Assembly: GCF_037969725.1 (NCBI RefSeq)
Contig: NZ_CP150203.1
Span: 2,000,001 to 2,064,000, forward strand
DNA: 64,000 nucleotides
DNA from: Paenibacillus sp. FSL W8-0426
GTDB lineage: Bacteria; Bacillota; Bacilli; Paenibacillales; Paenibacillaceae
Reading direction: 5' to 3'
The notes beneath the pieces were generated by a model. It searched no databases and was not told where the DNA came from. It saw only the letters and a list, made by a program, of their open reading frames with translations. Shown here piece after piece: positions 16,916 to 24,181 of the stretch. The first letter of the stretch is position 1. Every line of letters starts with the position of its first letter. The translations under genes and the position numbers were made by a program.

Positions 16916-17922
16916 TGATGTCTGCCCGCCTTCGCAAGCAGCGGCTGATCTTGATCGCATGTTTGCTGCTGATTGCATTAACCATCGTCATCGGCATGAG
17001 CTGGGGGTATTCTTCTTTGTCAGTCAAACGGCTGCTGCCCGTCCTTGTAGGACAAGGAACATTCAAGGAAGATTTCATCCTGTTTTCCGTGCGCTTGCCT
17101 CGAATCTTGATTACCGTTCTGGCAGGCATGCTGCTTGCGCTCTCGGGGTCCATCCTGCAGAGCGTCACGCGCAACGACCTTGCCGACCCGGGCATTATCG
17201 GGATCAATTCGGGTGCCGGGATTGCCGTAGCGGTCTTTTTTCTGTATGCACCCCTTGAACCAGGCTCATTGGCCTATATGCTGCCACTCGCTGCATTGCT
17301 GGGTTCGCTGGTTACCGCTGCACTGATCTATCTTTTTTCATACAGCCGTACGCGAGGACTCGATCCCATCCGCATGGTGTTGGTCGGCGTCGGGTTCTCG
17401 ATGGCGCTCTCCGGTGTGATGATCGTAATCATTTCTGCGGCGGAGCGCACCAAAGTGGATTTTATCGCCAAATGGATCTCGGGCAGCATCTGGGGAACGG
17501 ACTGGCCGTTTATATGGGCTTTGCTGCCTTGGCTGCTGGTGCTGCTTCCGATTGCGCTGCTTCGTGCAGGGCGGCTGGATTTGCTTGCTTTGAATGAAGA
17601 AACCGCAATCGGTTTGGGCGTGCGCATGGAAAAGGAAAGATTGGTGTTGGTGCTGGTCGCCGTAGCCGCTGCCGCCTCGGCGGTATCGGTTACGGGCGGC
17701 ATCGCTTTTGTCGGCCTGATGGCCCCTCATATTGCCAAAGCGTTGGTTGGACCGCGAAGTTCCTTATTTATTCCGGTCGCCGTTTTGCTCGGTGGATGGC
17801 TGCTGCTTGTCGCGGACACCATTGGGCGCAATCTCGTCGATCCCGACGGCATCGCGGCCGGCATTATGGTTTCCTTGATCGGCGTGCCTTACTTTGTCTA
17901 TCTGTTGTTGAAAAAGTCCTGA
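16912..17922 (+). CDS. FecCD-family siderophore permease (second subunit)
   Basis: This 336-residue permease is paralogous to its upstream neighbour: 'RLPRILITVLAGMLLALSGSILQSVTRNDLADPGIIGINSG' and 'GGIAFVGLMAPHIAKALVG' match the same two signatures. The start overlaps the previous stop by four bases (ATGA) and has a GGAGG-like site upstream. No ATP-binding subunit follows. As with Bacillus feuABC, which borrows the YusV ATPase, an ATPase encoded elsewhere must be assumed. A strong terminator ends the operon. Confidence 0.93.
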   Translation: MMMSARLRKQRLILIACLLLIALTIVIGMSWGYSSLSVKRLLPVLVGQGTFKEDFILFSVRLPRILITVLAGMLLALSGSILQSVTRNDLADPGIIGINSGAGIAVAVFFLYAPLEPGSLAYMLPLAALLGSLVTAALIYLFSYSRTRGLDPIRMVLVGVGFSMALSGVMIVIISAAERTKVDFIAKWISGSIWGTDWPFIWALLPWLLVLLPIALLRAGRLDLLALNEETAIGLGVRMEKERLVLVLVAVAAAASAVSVTGGIAFVGLMAPHIAKALVGPRSSLFIPVAVLLGGWLLLVADTIGRNLVDPDGIAAGIMVSLIGVPYFVYLLLKKS

Positions 17923-17998
17923 TCGGGGCAAAGCGCAATGGGAGGTACTAAGCGAAGACACCGTGGATGGACAGGACAGCAAAAGCTGGACAACCCAA

Positions 17999-18045
17999 AA
18001 AAGATCGGTTTGGATCACGTCTGTGTGACCCGAAACCGATCTTTT
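17999..18045. terminator. Bidirectional terminator
   Basis: AAAAGATCGGTTT (from 17999) pairs with AAACCGATCTTTT, and an inner GGATCAC/GTGACCC stem extends it. T-runs lie on both strands. It separates the siderophore operon from the convergent monooxygenase operon. Confidence 0.88.
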
Positions 18046-18060
18046 TTTTGCTCACGGAGA

Positions 18061-18354
18061 TTAGTTTACTTTCTCTCCAGCGAACACTTCCACGTTCATT
18101 GGCGCTGCCATGAAAGCAGCGGCTTGCTGCACGAAACCTTGGAAATGCGCGCTTGCGTTATGTGCTTGAGTAGCAGCTTCGTCTTTCCATTGCTCGACCA
18201 TGATGTATTGGTGTTCTTGCTCGGTGTGTTTAACCAGCGTGTAGGAGATGTTGCCTTCCTCCTGGCGGGTTGCGGCAACCAGCTCCTTGGCGGCAGCGAG
18301 GAAAGCTTGCTCTTGATCGGGTTTAACGGACAGATGTGCGTGAATGATAATCAT
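18061..18354 (-). CDS. Antibiotic-biosynthesis-monooxygenase (ABM) domain protein
   Basis: This 97-residue ferredoxin-like ABM domain protein is of the YgiN/putative quinol monooxygenase type: 'MIIIHAHLSVKPDQEQAFLAA', 'EEGNISYTLVKH' and 'EHQYIMVEQWKDEAATQAHNAS.HF'. Members form dimers, often cofactor-free, and act on quinols or aromatic compounds; the substrate here is unknown. It is the last gene of a minus-strand operon after a MarR regulator and a nitroreductase. A quinone or electrophile response is the likely shared theme, but this is inference from the families. Confidence 0.87.
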   Translation of the reverse strand: MIIIHAHLSVKPDQEQAFLAAAKELVAATRQEEGNISYTLVKHTEQEHQYIMVEQWKDEAATQAHNASAHFQGFVQQAAAFMAAPMNVEVFAGEKVN

Positions 18355-18397
18355 AATGACAACCTCCAGCGTTTTTTTTGTGAAAAGCAGGGGACGA

Positions 18398-19048
18398 TTA
18401 TGCCCAAGTCGTAATGGTGTCCACAGGCAAGCGGTAAGAAGGATGCCCTTCTTTGGCCGATTTGCCCATCGAAATCAGCATGACCGGTTGGAAGCGGTCT
18501 TTGTCCAGGCCGAACGCTTCCGCGATCTGGTCCTTCTCATAACCGCCAATCGGATTGGTGTCGTATCCATGAGCGCGCGCTACGAGCATCAGCTGCATCG
18601 AAACGAGTCCGGAGTCAATCAGGTTCACGTCGCGCAGATCGGACGCAGCCATGTTCGCATAATATGGTTTCACTTTTTGCACCTGCATATCCGCGATGTC
18701 TTTCGGCATGTATCCGAGTTCCACCGCTTTGCCAAAGATTTCATCCATGTGCTCGATATTGTTGGCATCATAGAATACGGCGATGACCGCCGAGGACGTC
18801 AGCACTTGCGTCTGGTTGAAGCGAGCGAGCGGCGCCAGTTTTTCTTTGCCTTCCGCACTGTCGATGACAAGAAAACGCCAAGGCTGCAGATTGATGGATG
18901 AAGGTGCCCGGGAAGCTTCTGCCAAAATCTCCGTCATTTCCTCCCGGCTGATTTTTACTTCGGGATCATACGCTTTGACGGAACGCCGTCCCAGCACAAT
19001 TTCATTAAAATCGTTGGTTTTATGAAATTTGCCTGTCGTTGTGCTCAT
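18398..19048 (-). CDS. Nitroreductase-family NAD(P)H-dependent flavoprotein
   Basis: The 216-residue FMN-dependent nitroreductase fold shows the N-terminal 'RRSVKAYDPEVKISREEMTEILAEASRAPSSINLQPWRFLVI' that binds FMN phosphate, and the C-terminal 'LGLDKDRFQPVMLISMGKSAKEG' type segment. Enzymes of this family reduce quinones, nitroaromatics or enones. It lies between marR and the ABM-domain gene in one operon, 26 bases after marR. In Bacillus, MarR-type quinone sensors such as MhqR control similar nitroreductases, so control by its neighbour is likely. Confidence 0.92.
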   Translation of the reverse strand: MSTTTGKFHKTNDFNEIVLGRRSVKAYDPEVKISREEMTEILAEASRAPSSINLQPWRFLVIDSAEGKEKLAPLARFNQTQVLTSSAVIAVFYDANNIEHMDEIFGKAVELGYMPKDIADMQVQKVKPYYANMAASDLRDVNLIDSGLVSMQLMLVARAHGYDTNPIGGYEKDQIAEAFGLDKDRFQPVMLISMGKSAKEGHPSYRLPVDTITTWA

Positions 19049-19074
19049 ATTCGTTTCTCTCCTCTGTCTACGGT

Positions 19075-19494
19075 TTATAAATTGTTCTGCATGCGTTCAA
19101 GATACCCCGCCAGGTTATGGATCTCTTCCTCGCTGAAACCTTCAAGGATTTGGCGGATCAGGATATCCTTTTCCGCCTTATAGCCATCGATCCGGTGGCG
19201 CCCCTCATCGGTGAGGGAAACGAACGTTTCGCGGTTATCGTCCGGATTTTTGCGCCGGCTGACCATGCCGTCCAGCTCCAGTTGTTTCAGATGGCGGGTA
19301 ATGGCCGCCCCGTCGATATCGACGTTTTTTTGCAGCGCGGATTGATTGATCTCGTCGACCAAGTTCAACTGGCACAAAATTTCGAAGCGGGATGAGCTAA
19401 TGCCCGTGCAGCGCTCGAACTTGGGACTGATCTTGTTGCCCAGCCCGTTCAGCAGCGTCAGAATCAGTTCTTCTTTGGAAACGATACGTGTCAT
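19075..19494 (-). CDS. MarR-family transcriptional regulator
   Basis: The 139-residue winged-helix regulator has 'SSRFEILCQLNLVDEINQSALQKNVDIDGAAITRHLKQLELDGMVSRRKNPDDNRETFVSLTDEG', which covers the recognition helix and the wing. ATG 19494 is chosen over one 12 codons upstream because GGGAGGTCC lies just before it. One conserved-looking cysteine near the N terminus (ERCTGIS) and another (EILCQL) could be redox sensors, as in other quinone-responsive MarR proteins; this is inference. Three phased TTGA-N4-TCAA palindromes lie at its promoter. Confidence 0.93.
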   Translation of the reverse strand: MTRIVSKEELILTLLNGLGNKISPKFERCTGISSSRFEILCQLNLVDEINQSALQKNVDIDGAAITRHLKQLELDGMVSRRKNPDDNRETFVSLTDEGRHRIDGYKAEKDILIRQILEGFSEEEIHNLAGYLERMQNNL

Positions 19495-19605
19495 GTCTGG
19501 ACCTCCCGGGTAAATCTCATCCATGGACAAGGGCGTATGTTAACAAATTAATGGTAAAGTGCCACATACAGGGCCATTGCATAATGATGAACAGGGCCAT
19601 CATCG

Positions 19606-19647
19606 TTGAGCGCTCAAAATTTGAGGCATCAATGATTGACGGCTCAA
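19606..19647. promoter_or_regulatory. Three phased TTGA-N4-TCAA operators of the marR operon
   Basis: TTGAGCGCTCAA (19606-19617), TTGAGGCATCAA (19621-19632) and TTGACGGCTCAA (19636-19647) start exactly 15 bases apart. All three keep TTGA and TCAA while the central four bases vary. They lie from about +1 downstream of a minus-strand promoter, so a bound MarR dimer array would block initiation or elongation. Confidence 0.8.
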
Positions 19648-19649
19648 TC

Positions 19650-19678
19650 AATATAGCATGGTTCATTTGTTTTTGCAA
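19650..19678 (-). promoter_or_regulatory. Sigma-A promoter of the marR-nitroreductase-monooxygenase operon
   Basis: On the minus strand -35 TTGCAA (19673-19678), a 17-base spacer and -10 TATATT (19650-19655). Transcription would start inside the first operator met, about 150 bases before marR. Confidence 0.75.
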
Positions 19679-19806
19679 CCAACCTCCAGATGAGACGAAA
19701 TCAAAGGCCGATATGAAAAGGGACCTCCTCAGTTATTCTATCCGGAGTCTAGGACATTATTATTTCGTTTTTTTCTTTTATTGAGAAGGGTATGGGCCGG
19801 AGTATT

Positions 19807-19835
19807 TTGCAATGGGAGCGGTGATCCGCTATACT
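19807..19835 (+). promoter_or_regulatory. Sigma-A promoter of the tetR-type gene
   Basis: TTGCAA (19807-19812), a 17-base spacer and TATACT (19830-19835). The predicted start point falls in the palindrome at 19839-19860. Confidence 0.78.
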
Positions 19836-19838
19836 TCT

Positions 19839-19860
19839 GGTTATTGATTCATTCATAACC
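19839..19860. promoter_or_regulatory. Operator site 0 at the tetR promoter
   Basis: This imperfect palindrome has arms GGTTAT/ATAACC and contains the half-site GTTATTGAT, shared with the sites at 20430, 20475 and 21484. Its position at the start point suggests autorepression. Confidence 0.6.
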
Positions 19861-19879
19861 TATGTGGAGGTGCATTAAA

Positions 19880-20401
19880 ATGGCAAAAGACGGAGCGGCA
19901 TCGGTCAACCGCCGGAACGAAATTATTTCTGCAGCCATCGAGGTGTTTGCCGAAATCGGATATTACCGGGCCACGACCGCGCTGGTCGCCGAAAAGGCCA
20001 GAATCTCGCAGCCGTACGTTTTTCGTTTTTTCAAAACGAAGGAGGCATTGCTGCTCAGTGCGCTGGAAGTATCCTGGACGCGGATCATCGATTCTTTTCG
20101 TGCGGTGGTGGAGACGGCATCGGCAGAGGCGCTTGAACACGAACTGATCGAGGCATACGAACGAATTCTGGAAACGCATAAAAATGAAATCCTGCTCCAG
20201 ATGCAGGCGCAGACGATGCGGGAGGAAGAGATACGGCATGCGATGCAAAAAGCATTAGGCGAGGTACGCAATATGGTGCTGAATGCTTTCACCCAGGCCG
20301 GATATGCAAACCCCAAATACAGAACGCTGACCTTTTTGGCGATCGGCATGCTGTGCAACATTTCTTCGGCGTTGGATATGCCTGAACTTAAGGAACGTTA
20401 A
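19880..20401 (+). CDS. TetR-family transcriptional regulator
   Basis: The 173-residue regulator has an N-terminal TetR HTH: 'IISAAIEVFAEIGYYRATTALVAEKARISQPYVFRFFKTKEALLLSAL'. The C-terminal ligand domain is helical, has no recognisable specificity, and contains 'HKNEILLQMQAQTMREEEIRHAM', seen in several TetR proteins. ATG 19880 is chosen because GGAGGTGC lies 7-9 bases before it. Four related dyad sites (19839, 20430, 20475, 21484) surround this gene and the next, making autorepression and repression of the NmrA-like gene the obvious hypothesis. Confidence 0.92.
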   Translation: MAKDGAASVNRRNEIISAAIEVFAEIGYYRATTALVAEKARISQPYVFRFFKTKEALLLSALEVSWTRIIDSFRAVVETASAEALEHELIEAYERILETHKNEILLQMQAQTMREEEIRHAMQKALGEVRNMVLNAFTQAGYANPKYRTLTFLAIGMLCNISSALDMPELKER

Positions 20402-20423
20402 AGGGACGAAATGCCCTTTTTTT
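20400..20423 (+). terminator. Terminator of the tetR gene
   Basis: AAAGGG pairs with CCCTTT across an 8-base loop and is followed by TTTT. It overlaps the stop codon and lies just before operator site 1. Confidence 0.7.
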
Positions 20424-20429
20424 GATTTA

Positions 20430-20493
20430 GTTATTGATCAATCACTAATTATGCGTTATGATATGGTCATCAGATAAGTAATTGATCAATAAC
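20430..20493. promoter_or_regulatory. Promoter of the NmrA-like gene with two TetR-type operators
   Basis: Site 1, GTTATTGATCAATCACTAA (20430-20448), covers -35 TTGATC (20434-20439). After a 17-base spacer comes -10 TATGAT (20457-20462). Site 2 (20475-20493) is the same sequence inverted (TAAGTAATTGATCAATAAC) and covers about +6 to +24. The site centres are 45 bases apart, and both contain the palindrome ATTGATCAAT. Confidence 0.8.
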
Positions 20494-20518
20494 ACATCAG
20501 AAGGAAGGATGAAAGAAG

Positions 20519-21475
20519 ATGAAAAAAGCGCTGGTTATCGGAGCTACGGGAGGAACGGGAGCAGCAATTACGGAGGAGCTGGTGAAACGAGGTGTAGAGA
20601 CGATCGTGTTTGGCCGTTCGCGGCAAAAGTTGGAGCAGCTGGTCCACCGTTTGGGGAATCCGGCACATGTTCGCATCCAAACCGGTGATGCCTTCCGCAG
20701 CGAGGATATTGTGGCTGCTTCGGGCGGAGCCGATGTTATGTTCCATTGCGCCAATGTCCCTTATCACGAGATGGAAAGCAGGTTGATTCCGCTCGGCGAA
20801 TCCGTCATGCGGGCAGCAGGGCAGCTTGGCATCAAGGTTGTTGTCATGGACGGCATCTATCCTTACGGGAAAAGTCAGATGGATGAGGTCACCGAAGAGC
20901 ATCCCAAACGGCCGCATACGCGAAAAGGGAAAACCCGGCTGGCTTATGAGCAGATGTTATTCAGCTACTCTTGGGCGAGAGAACGTCTCATGATTGTGCG
21001 CCTGCCCGATTATTATGGCCCGACCGCCAATGAAGCTTCTTACTTGGGTTCCACGCTGGATGCAATCGCGAAGGGGAGAATGGCATTTTTTATCGGAAAC
21101 ATGAGCATTCCCCGCGAATATGTATATTTGCCGGATGCGGCGGCGATGGTGGTGGAACTGGCTAGCAAGGAAGACACGTACGGTGAGAACTGGAACATTC
21201 CCGGATCGGGAACGATCTCAGGCAAAGACATCGTGCGCATTGCTCAGCAAGCGGCAGGCGTGAAAAAACCGGTGCTGGCATTGGGGAAAATCGGGTTGTC
21301 GCTGCTCGGGCTGGGTGTGCCGGTGATGAAAGAAATTGTAGAAATGCTCTATTTGACAACGGAACCTCTGCGATTAAGCCGAAAAAAATACGAAACAAGG
21401 ATCGGACCGATCGTATCCACTGCCTTTGAAGAAGGGATTGCGGCAACGGTAAGAGAGATCAGAAGATCGTTGTAA
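20519..21475 (+). CDS. NmrA/atypical SDR-type NAD(P)-binding protein
   Basis: The 318-residue Rossmann protein has 'ALVIGATGGTGAAITEELVKRG' at the N terminus, the GxxGxxG motif of extended/atypical SDRs, and 'RLPDYYGPTANEASYLG' further on, as in sugar-nucleotide epimerase-like proteins. The classical YxxxK is not evident at the usual place; 'LAYEQMLF' keeps a tyrosine without the lysine spacing. The function may be NAD(P)-dependent reduction or redox sensing. AAGGAAGG precedes the ATG. It is the direct target of the TetR-type operators. Confidence 0.88.
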   Translation: MKKALVIGATGGTGAAITEELVKRGVETIVFGRSRQKLEQLVHRLGNPAHVRIQTGDAFRSEDIVAASGGADVMFHCANVPYHEMESRLIPLGESVMRAAGQLGIKVVVMDGIYPYGKSQMDEVTEEHPKRPHTRKGKTRLAYEQMLFSYSWARERLMIVRLPDYYGPTANEASYLGSTLDAIAKGRMAFFIGNMSIPREYVYLPDAAAMVVELASKEDTYGENWNIPGSGTISGKDIVRIAQQAAGVKKPVLALGKIGLSLLGLGVPVMKEIVEMLYLTTEPLRLSRKKYETRIGPIVSTAFEEGIAATVREIRRSL

Positions 21476-21483
21476 CTTTCTAA

Positions 21484-21502
21484 GTTATTGATCAATCACT
21501 AA
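21484..21502. promoter_or_regulatory. Operator site 3 after the NmrA-like gene
   Basis: The 19-base sequence is identical to site 1 at 20430-20448. It starts 8 bases after the stop codon. A TTGATC is present, but there is no -10 at the right distance, so it may act by looping or as a roadblock. Confidence 0.65.
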
Positions 21503-21739
21503 ATTCGTTTGAAGCGTTTAGGAAATAGTCATGATCTTTTGGTTATTCCAGTGCTTCTCAGGTTGGATGCAGACATAAAATCGCTCTTTCCGCCCTTTCG
21601 TTTCGATCAACAAGCATGATAGCTATTTTTAGTTTCAATGACAATTAACCTTCCATATACTTCAAATATACCATTCGAGCTTCTATAATAACGCTAATCT
21701 ATGGATGGGAAATGCAAAAGAACGGTTTATTACCGAATG

Positions 21740-21777
21740 AACATAACTTATATATAACTCGTTAAGTTATGTTTTTC
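21740..21777 (+). terminator. Hairpin with T-run upstream of the flavoprotein gene
   Basis: AACATAACTT (21740-21749) pairs with AAGTTATGTT (21764-21773), followed by TTTCC. It ends about 38 bases before the next start codon, so it is either a terminator or an attenuator/operator. The rest of 21503-21814 is A+T-rich and shows no gene. Confidence 0.6.
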
Positions 21778-21814
21778 CTTTGTTGCCATGCTTGTTTGGA
21801 AAGGGTGATTAATC

Positions 21815-23239
21815 ATGAGCCTGGAAGCATTGAATGAACGCGTCAAAACTGACCTTGCCTATTTGGCATATGGAGGAAAGGATTGGCTGCAGCCCAAGCA
21901 GCACCCCAATGGGCATGTTTATGATGTCATCATTGTCGGCGGAGGACAAAGCGGCCTTGGGGCAGCGTTTGGGCTGTTGAAAGAAAGGATATCCAACATT
22001 CTGGTCATTGACGAAAACGAGGCTGGCAGCGAGGGGCCTTGGGAATCCTATGCCCGTATGGTCACTTTGCGTACGCCCAAACACCTGACGTCGATTGATC
22101 TCGGCATTCCATCCTTGACGTTTAGGGCCTGGTGGGAAGCCCAGGCTGGACGTGACGGTTGGGACGGCATGGACAAAATTCCGCGCGGAGCCTGGATGAA
22201 TTATTTGCGCTGGTATCGGCGAGTGCTGAATCTTCCCGTCCTGAACGAAGTGAAGCTGAGGTTGATCGAACCGCTCCCGGACGGAATTCACCAGCTTCAC
22301 GTGGAAGGTGCCGGCGCGGACGCCAAGGTGCTGCTTGCCCGAAAAGTCGTGTTGGCCACAGGCATTCAGGGCGGCGGGGGATGGCATGTGCCGCCAATGA
22401 TTGCAGACAGTCTGCCGAAGGAACGGTATGCGCATACGTCCGAGGCGATCGATTTCGAACGGTTGCGCGGAAAACGGATTGCGATCCTTGGCGGGGGAGC
22501 ATCCGCCTTCGACAATGCCGCCCATGCGCTTGCGGCAGGCGTGACCGAAGCTCATGTTTTCGTGCGCCGGGAGCAGCTGCCCCGCATCAACCCGATTCGG
22601 CAGATGGAGCAATCCGGCATGATCGAACGATTCCACGCATTGTCCGTCCCTGACAAGTATGCGGTGATCGCTCATTTTCTCCAATATAATCAGCCGCCGA
22701 CGAACGATACATTCAACCGGGCTGCCGCGTGGCCGGGATTCGAACTGCATCTGGGGGCGCCTTGGTTAAGTGTGGCGGAGACTGGAAAAGAGGCTATCGT
22801 AACGACATCAAAGGGAACGCTTGCGTTCGATTTTCTGATCATCAGCACCGGATTGCTCAGCGATCCCGGATTACGTCCGGAGCTTCAGCTTGTGGAGCGT
22901 CATATTGCCCGTTGGGCGGACCGATACGACGCGCCCGAAGGCATACGCAACGCCCTGCTTGACGCACATCCTTATCTAAGCCCAGGCTTCGCGATGACAA
23001 GCAGGGATGAAGAAGGGGAGGCGCTGCTGTACGGACTGTTTGTTTTCAATTATTCGGCACTTGCAAGCTGCGGTCTCTCTGCATCGGCAATATCAGGCAC
23101 CCGCAGCGCCATTCCGAAGTTGGTGGCGGCGGTGGCCGACCAATTGTTTTTGGATGAGCGGGAGTCCATCCTGGAACGGTATTACGGTTATGAGGAGAAA
23201 GAGTTCACCGCGACCTGGGGAGAAAGCATCAACGTATGA
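21815..23239 (+). CDS. FAD/NAD(P)-binding oxidoreductase, flavin monooxygenase-like
   Basis: The 474-residue protein has two Rossmann motifs: 'DVIIVGGGQSGLGAAFGL' for FAD near residue 32 and 'IAILGGGASAFDNAAHAL' for NAD(P)H near residue 222. The segment 'GPWESYARMVTLRTPKHL' resembles the FAD-binding region of Baeyer-Villiger and N-hydroxylating monooxygenases. The substrate is unknown. AAAGGGTGATT precedes the ATG. It lies after the operator-marked NmrA-like gene but is separated from it by 340 bases and a hairpin, so it may or may not belong to the TetR circuit. Confidence 0.88.
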   Translation: MSLEALNERVKTDLAYLAYGGKDWLQPKQHPNGHVYDVIIVGGGQSGLGAAFGLLKERISNILVIDENEAGSEGPWESYARMVTLRTPKHLTSIDLGIPSLTFRAWWEAQAGRDGWDGMDKIPRGAWMNYLRWYRRVLNLPVLNEVKLRLIEPLPDGIHQLHVEGAGADAKVLLARKVVLATGIQGGGGWHVPPMIADSLPKERYAHTSEAIDFERLRGKRIAILGGGASAFDNAAHALAAGVTEAHVFVRREQLPRINPIRQMEQSGMIERFHALSVPDKYAVIAHFLQYNQPPTNDTFNRAAAWPGFELHLGAPWLSVAETGKEAIVTTSKGTLAFDFLIISTGLLSDPGLRPELQLVERHIARWADRYDAPEGIRNALLDAHPYLSPGFAMTSRDEEGEALLYGLFVFNYSALASCGLSASAISGTRSAIPKLVAAVADQLFLDERESILERYYGYEEKEFTATWGESINV

Positions 23240-23268
23240 TGATAAAGGGAGCCATGCTCCGATATGCG

Positions 23269-23307
23269 AACCGTGCAGCATTCTAATGCTGTGCGGTTTG
23301 TTTTTTT
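23269..23307 (+). terminator. Terminator of the flavoprotein gene
   Basis: A 14-bp stem including two G-U pairs (23269-23282 with 23285-23298) is followed by TGTTTTTTT. Confidence 0.85.
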
Positions 23308-23446
23308 GGGGGAACGGATCCGGATTGCAGGGATTTTCCTGTGCTGGCCTGTTAGAAGACGTTTTTCTTTGGCGGGACGGTTACGTCGAAACTGTTTTTG
23401 TTGTAAAATGTCGAATGTAGGATGTTGAAGGCAGGTGTAAGGAAGT

Positions 23447-23929
23447 ATGAAAGAGATGAGCTATGAACAATTCAGGGCTCACTTGAAAAAGGCATCACGT
23501 CAGCGAGATGTACCCATCATTAAAATCATTGCTTTTCAGGAAAAGTATATGAAGCTGGAAGAAGTGCAGTTTTTCGACGTAGAACAAAATTACATGAGTG
23601 TACAGGCTTGCAACACCCTGTGGATGAACCTGGAAAACAAATCGTTCCGCAATCTGGTGTCGCAAAAGCTCCAATTGTATAAGGATATGGAGAACCTTGG
23701 CCGGCAATCGTTTGAAAATTTGCTTCGGGAATTGTACGATACGGCGGTCCCGCTACTGATCGAGTATGACCCAAATGAGTATTATACGTCAGCACAGTTG
23801 GCCGACATTCTGAGCGTTGACGAAACCAAGCTGATTGAAAAACTGGAGATGGGGCGCTTCAAGGGCGCATTCATCAACGAAGAAGGCCAATGGCTCAAAC
23901 CCAAACCAAGACGTGAGAAGAACCGTTAG
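23447..23929 (+). CDS. Conserved-looking hypothetical protein with C-terminal HTH pattern
   Basis: I do not recognise this 160-residue, mostly helical, charged protein. Its last 45 residues ('YYTSAQLADILSVDETKLIEKLEMGRFKGAFINEEGQWLKPKPR') follow the layout of excisionase/MerR-type HTH modules: a first helix, 'LADILSV', a recognition helix, then a wing ending in a tryptophan. The N-terminal 110 residues show no motif. There is no signal peptide or membrane segment. A terminator lies on either side, so it is a single-gene unit. Confidence 0.75.
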   Translation: MKEMSYEQFRAHLKKASRQRDVPIIKIIAFQEKYMKLEEVQFFDVEQNYMSVQACNTLWMNLENKSFRNLVSQKLQLYKDMENLGRQSFENLLRELYDTAVPLLIEYDPNEYYTSAQLADILSVDETKLIEKLEMGRFKGAFINEEGQWLKPKPRREKNR

Positions 23930-23966
23930 CGAAATCTCGCGGATGACGACGAAATGACGGAAGCGG

Positions 23967-24007
23967 ATCCTGCAGCGTTGTGCTTTGCACAGCGTTTGCG
24001 GGATTTT
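23967..24007 (+). terminator. Terminator of the hypothetical gene
   Basis: A long stem (ATCCTGCA-CGTTGTGC with GCACAGCG-TTGCGGGAT) closed by TTT is followed by TTTTT. Confidence 0.75.
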
Positions 24008-24130
24008 TGCCGTTGAAGGGTTTTGAATGAAATAGGCCGCTTGAACGTGTAAAATAAGGATATTGTGTGTACAAATTCGTCAAACCGTGCAGGATGATGA
24101 ATGTTTTTAGATTATTTTGAAAGAAAATGA

Positions 24131-24158
24131 TTGTTTTTTGCGGATTATATGATACTAT
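24131..24158 (+). promoter_or_regulatory. Candidate promoter of the fructose operon
   Basis: TTGTTT (24131-24136), a 16-base spacer and TACTAT (24153-24158). The alternative -10 TATGAT overlaps it. No clear cre site or FruR operator could be assigned. Confidence 0.45.
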
Positions 24159-24181
24159 AGAAAGCAGTTGGAGGAATGGCT

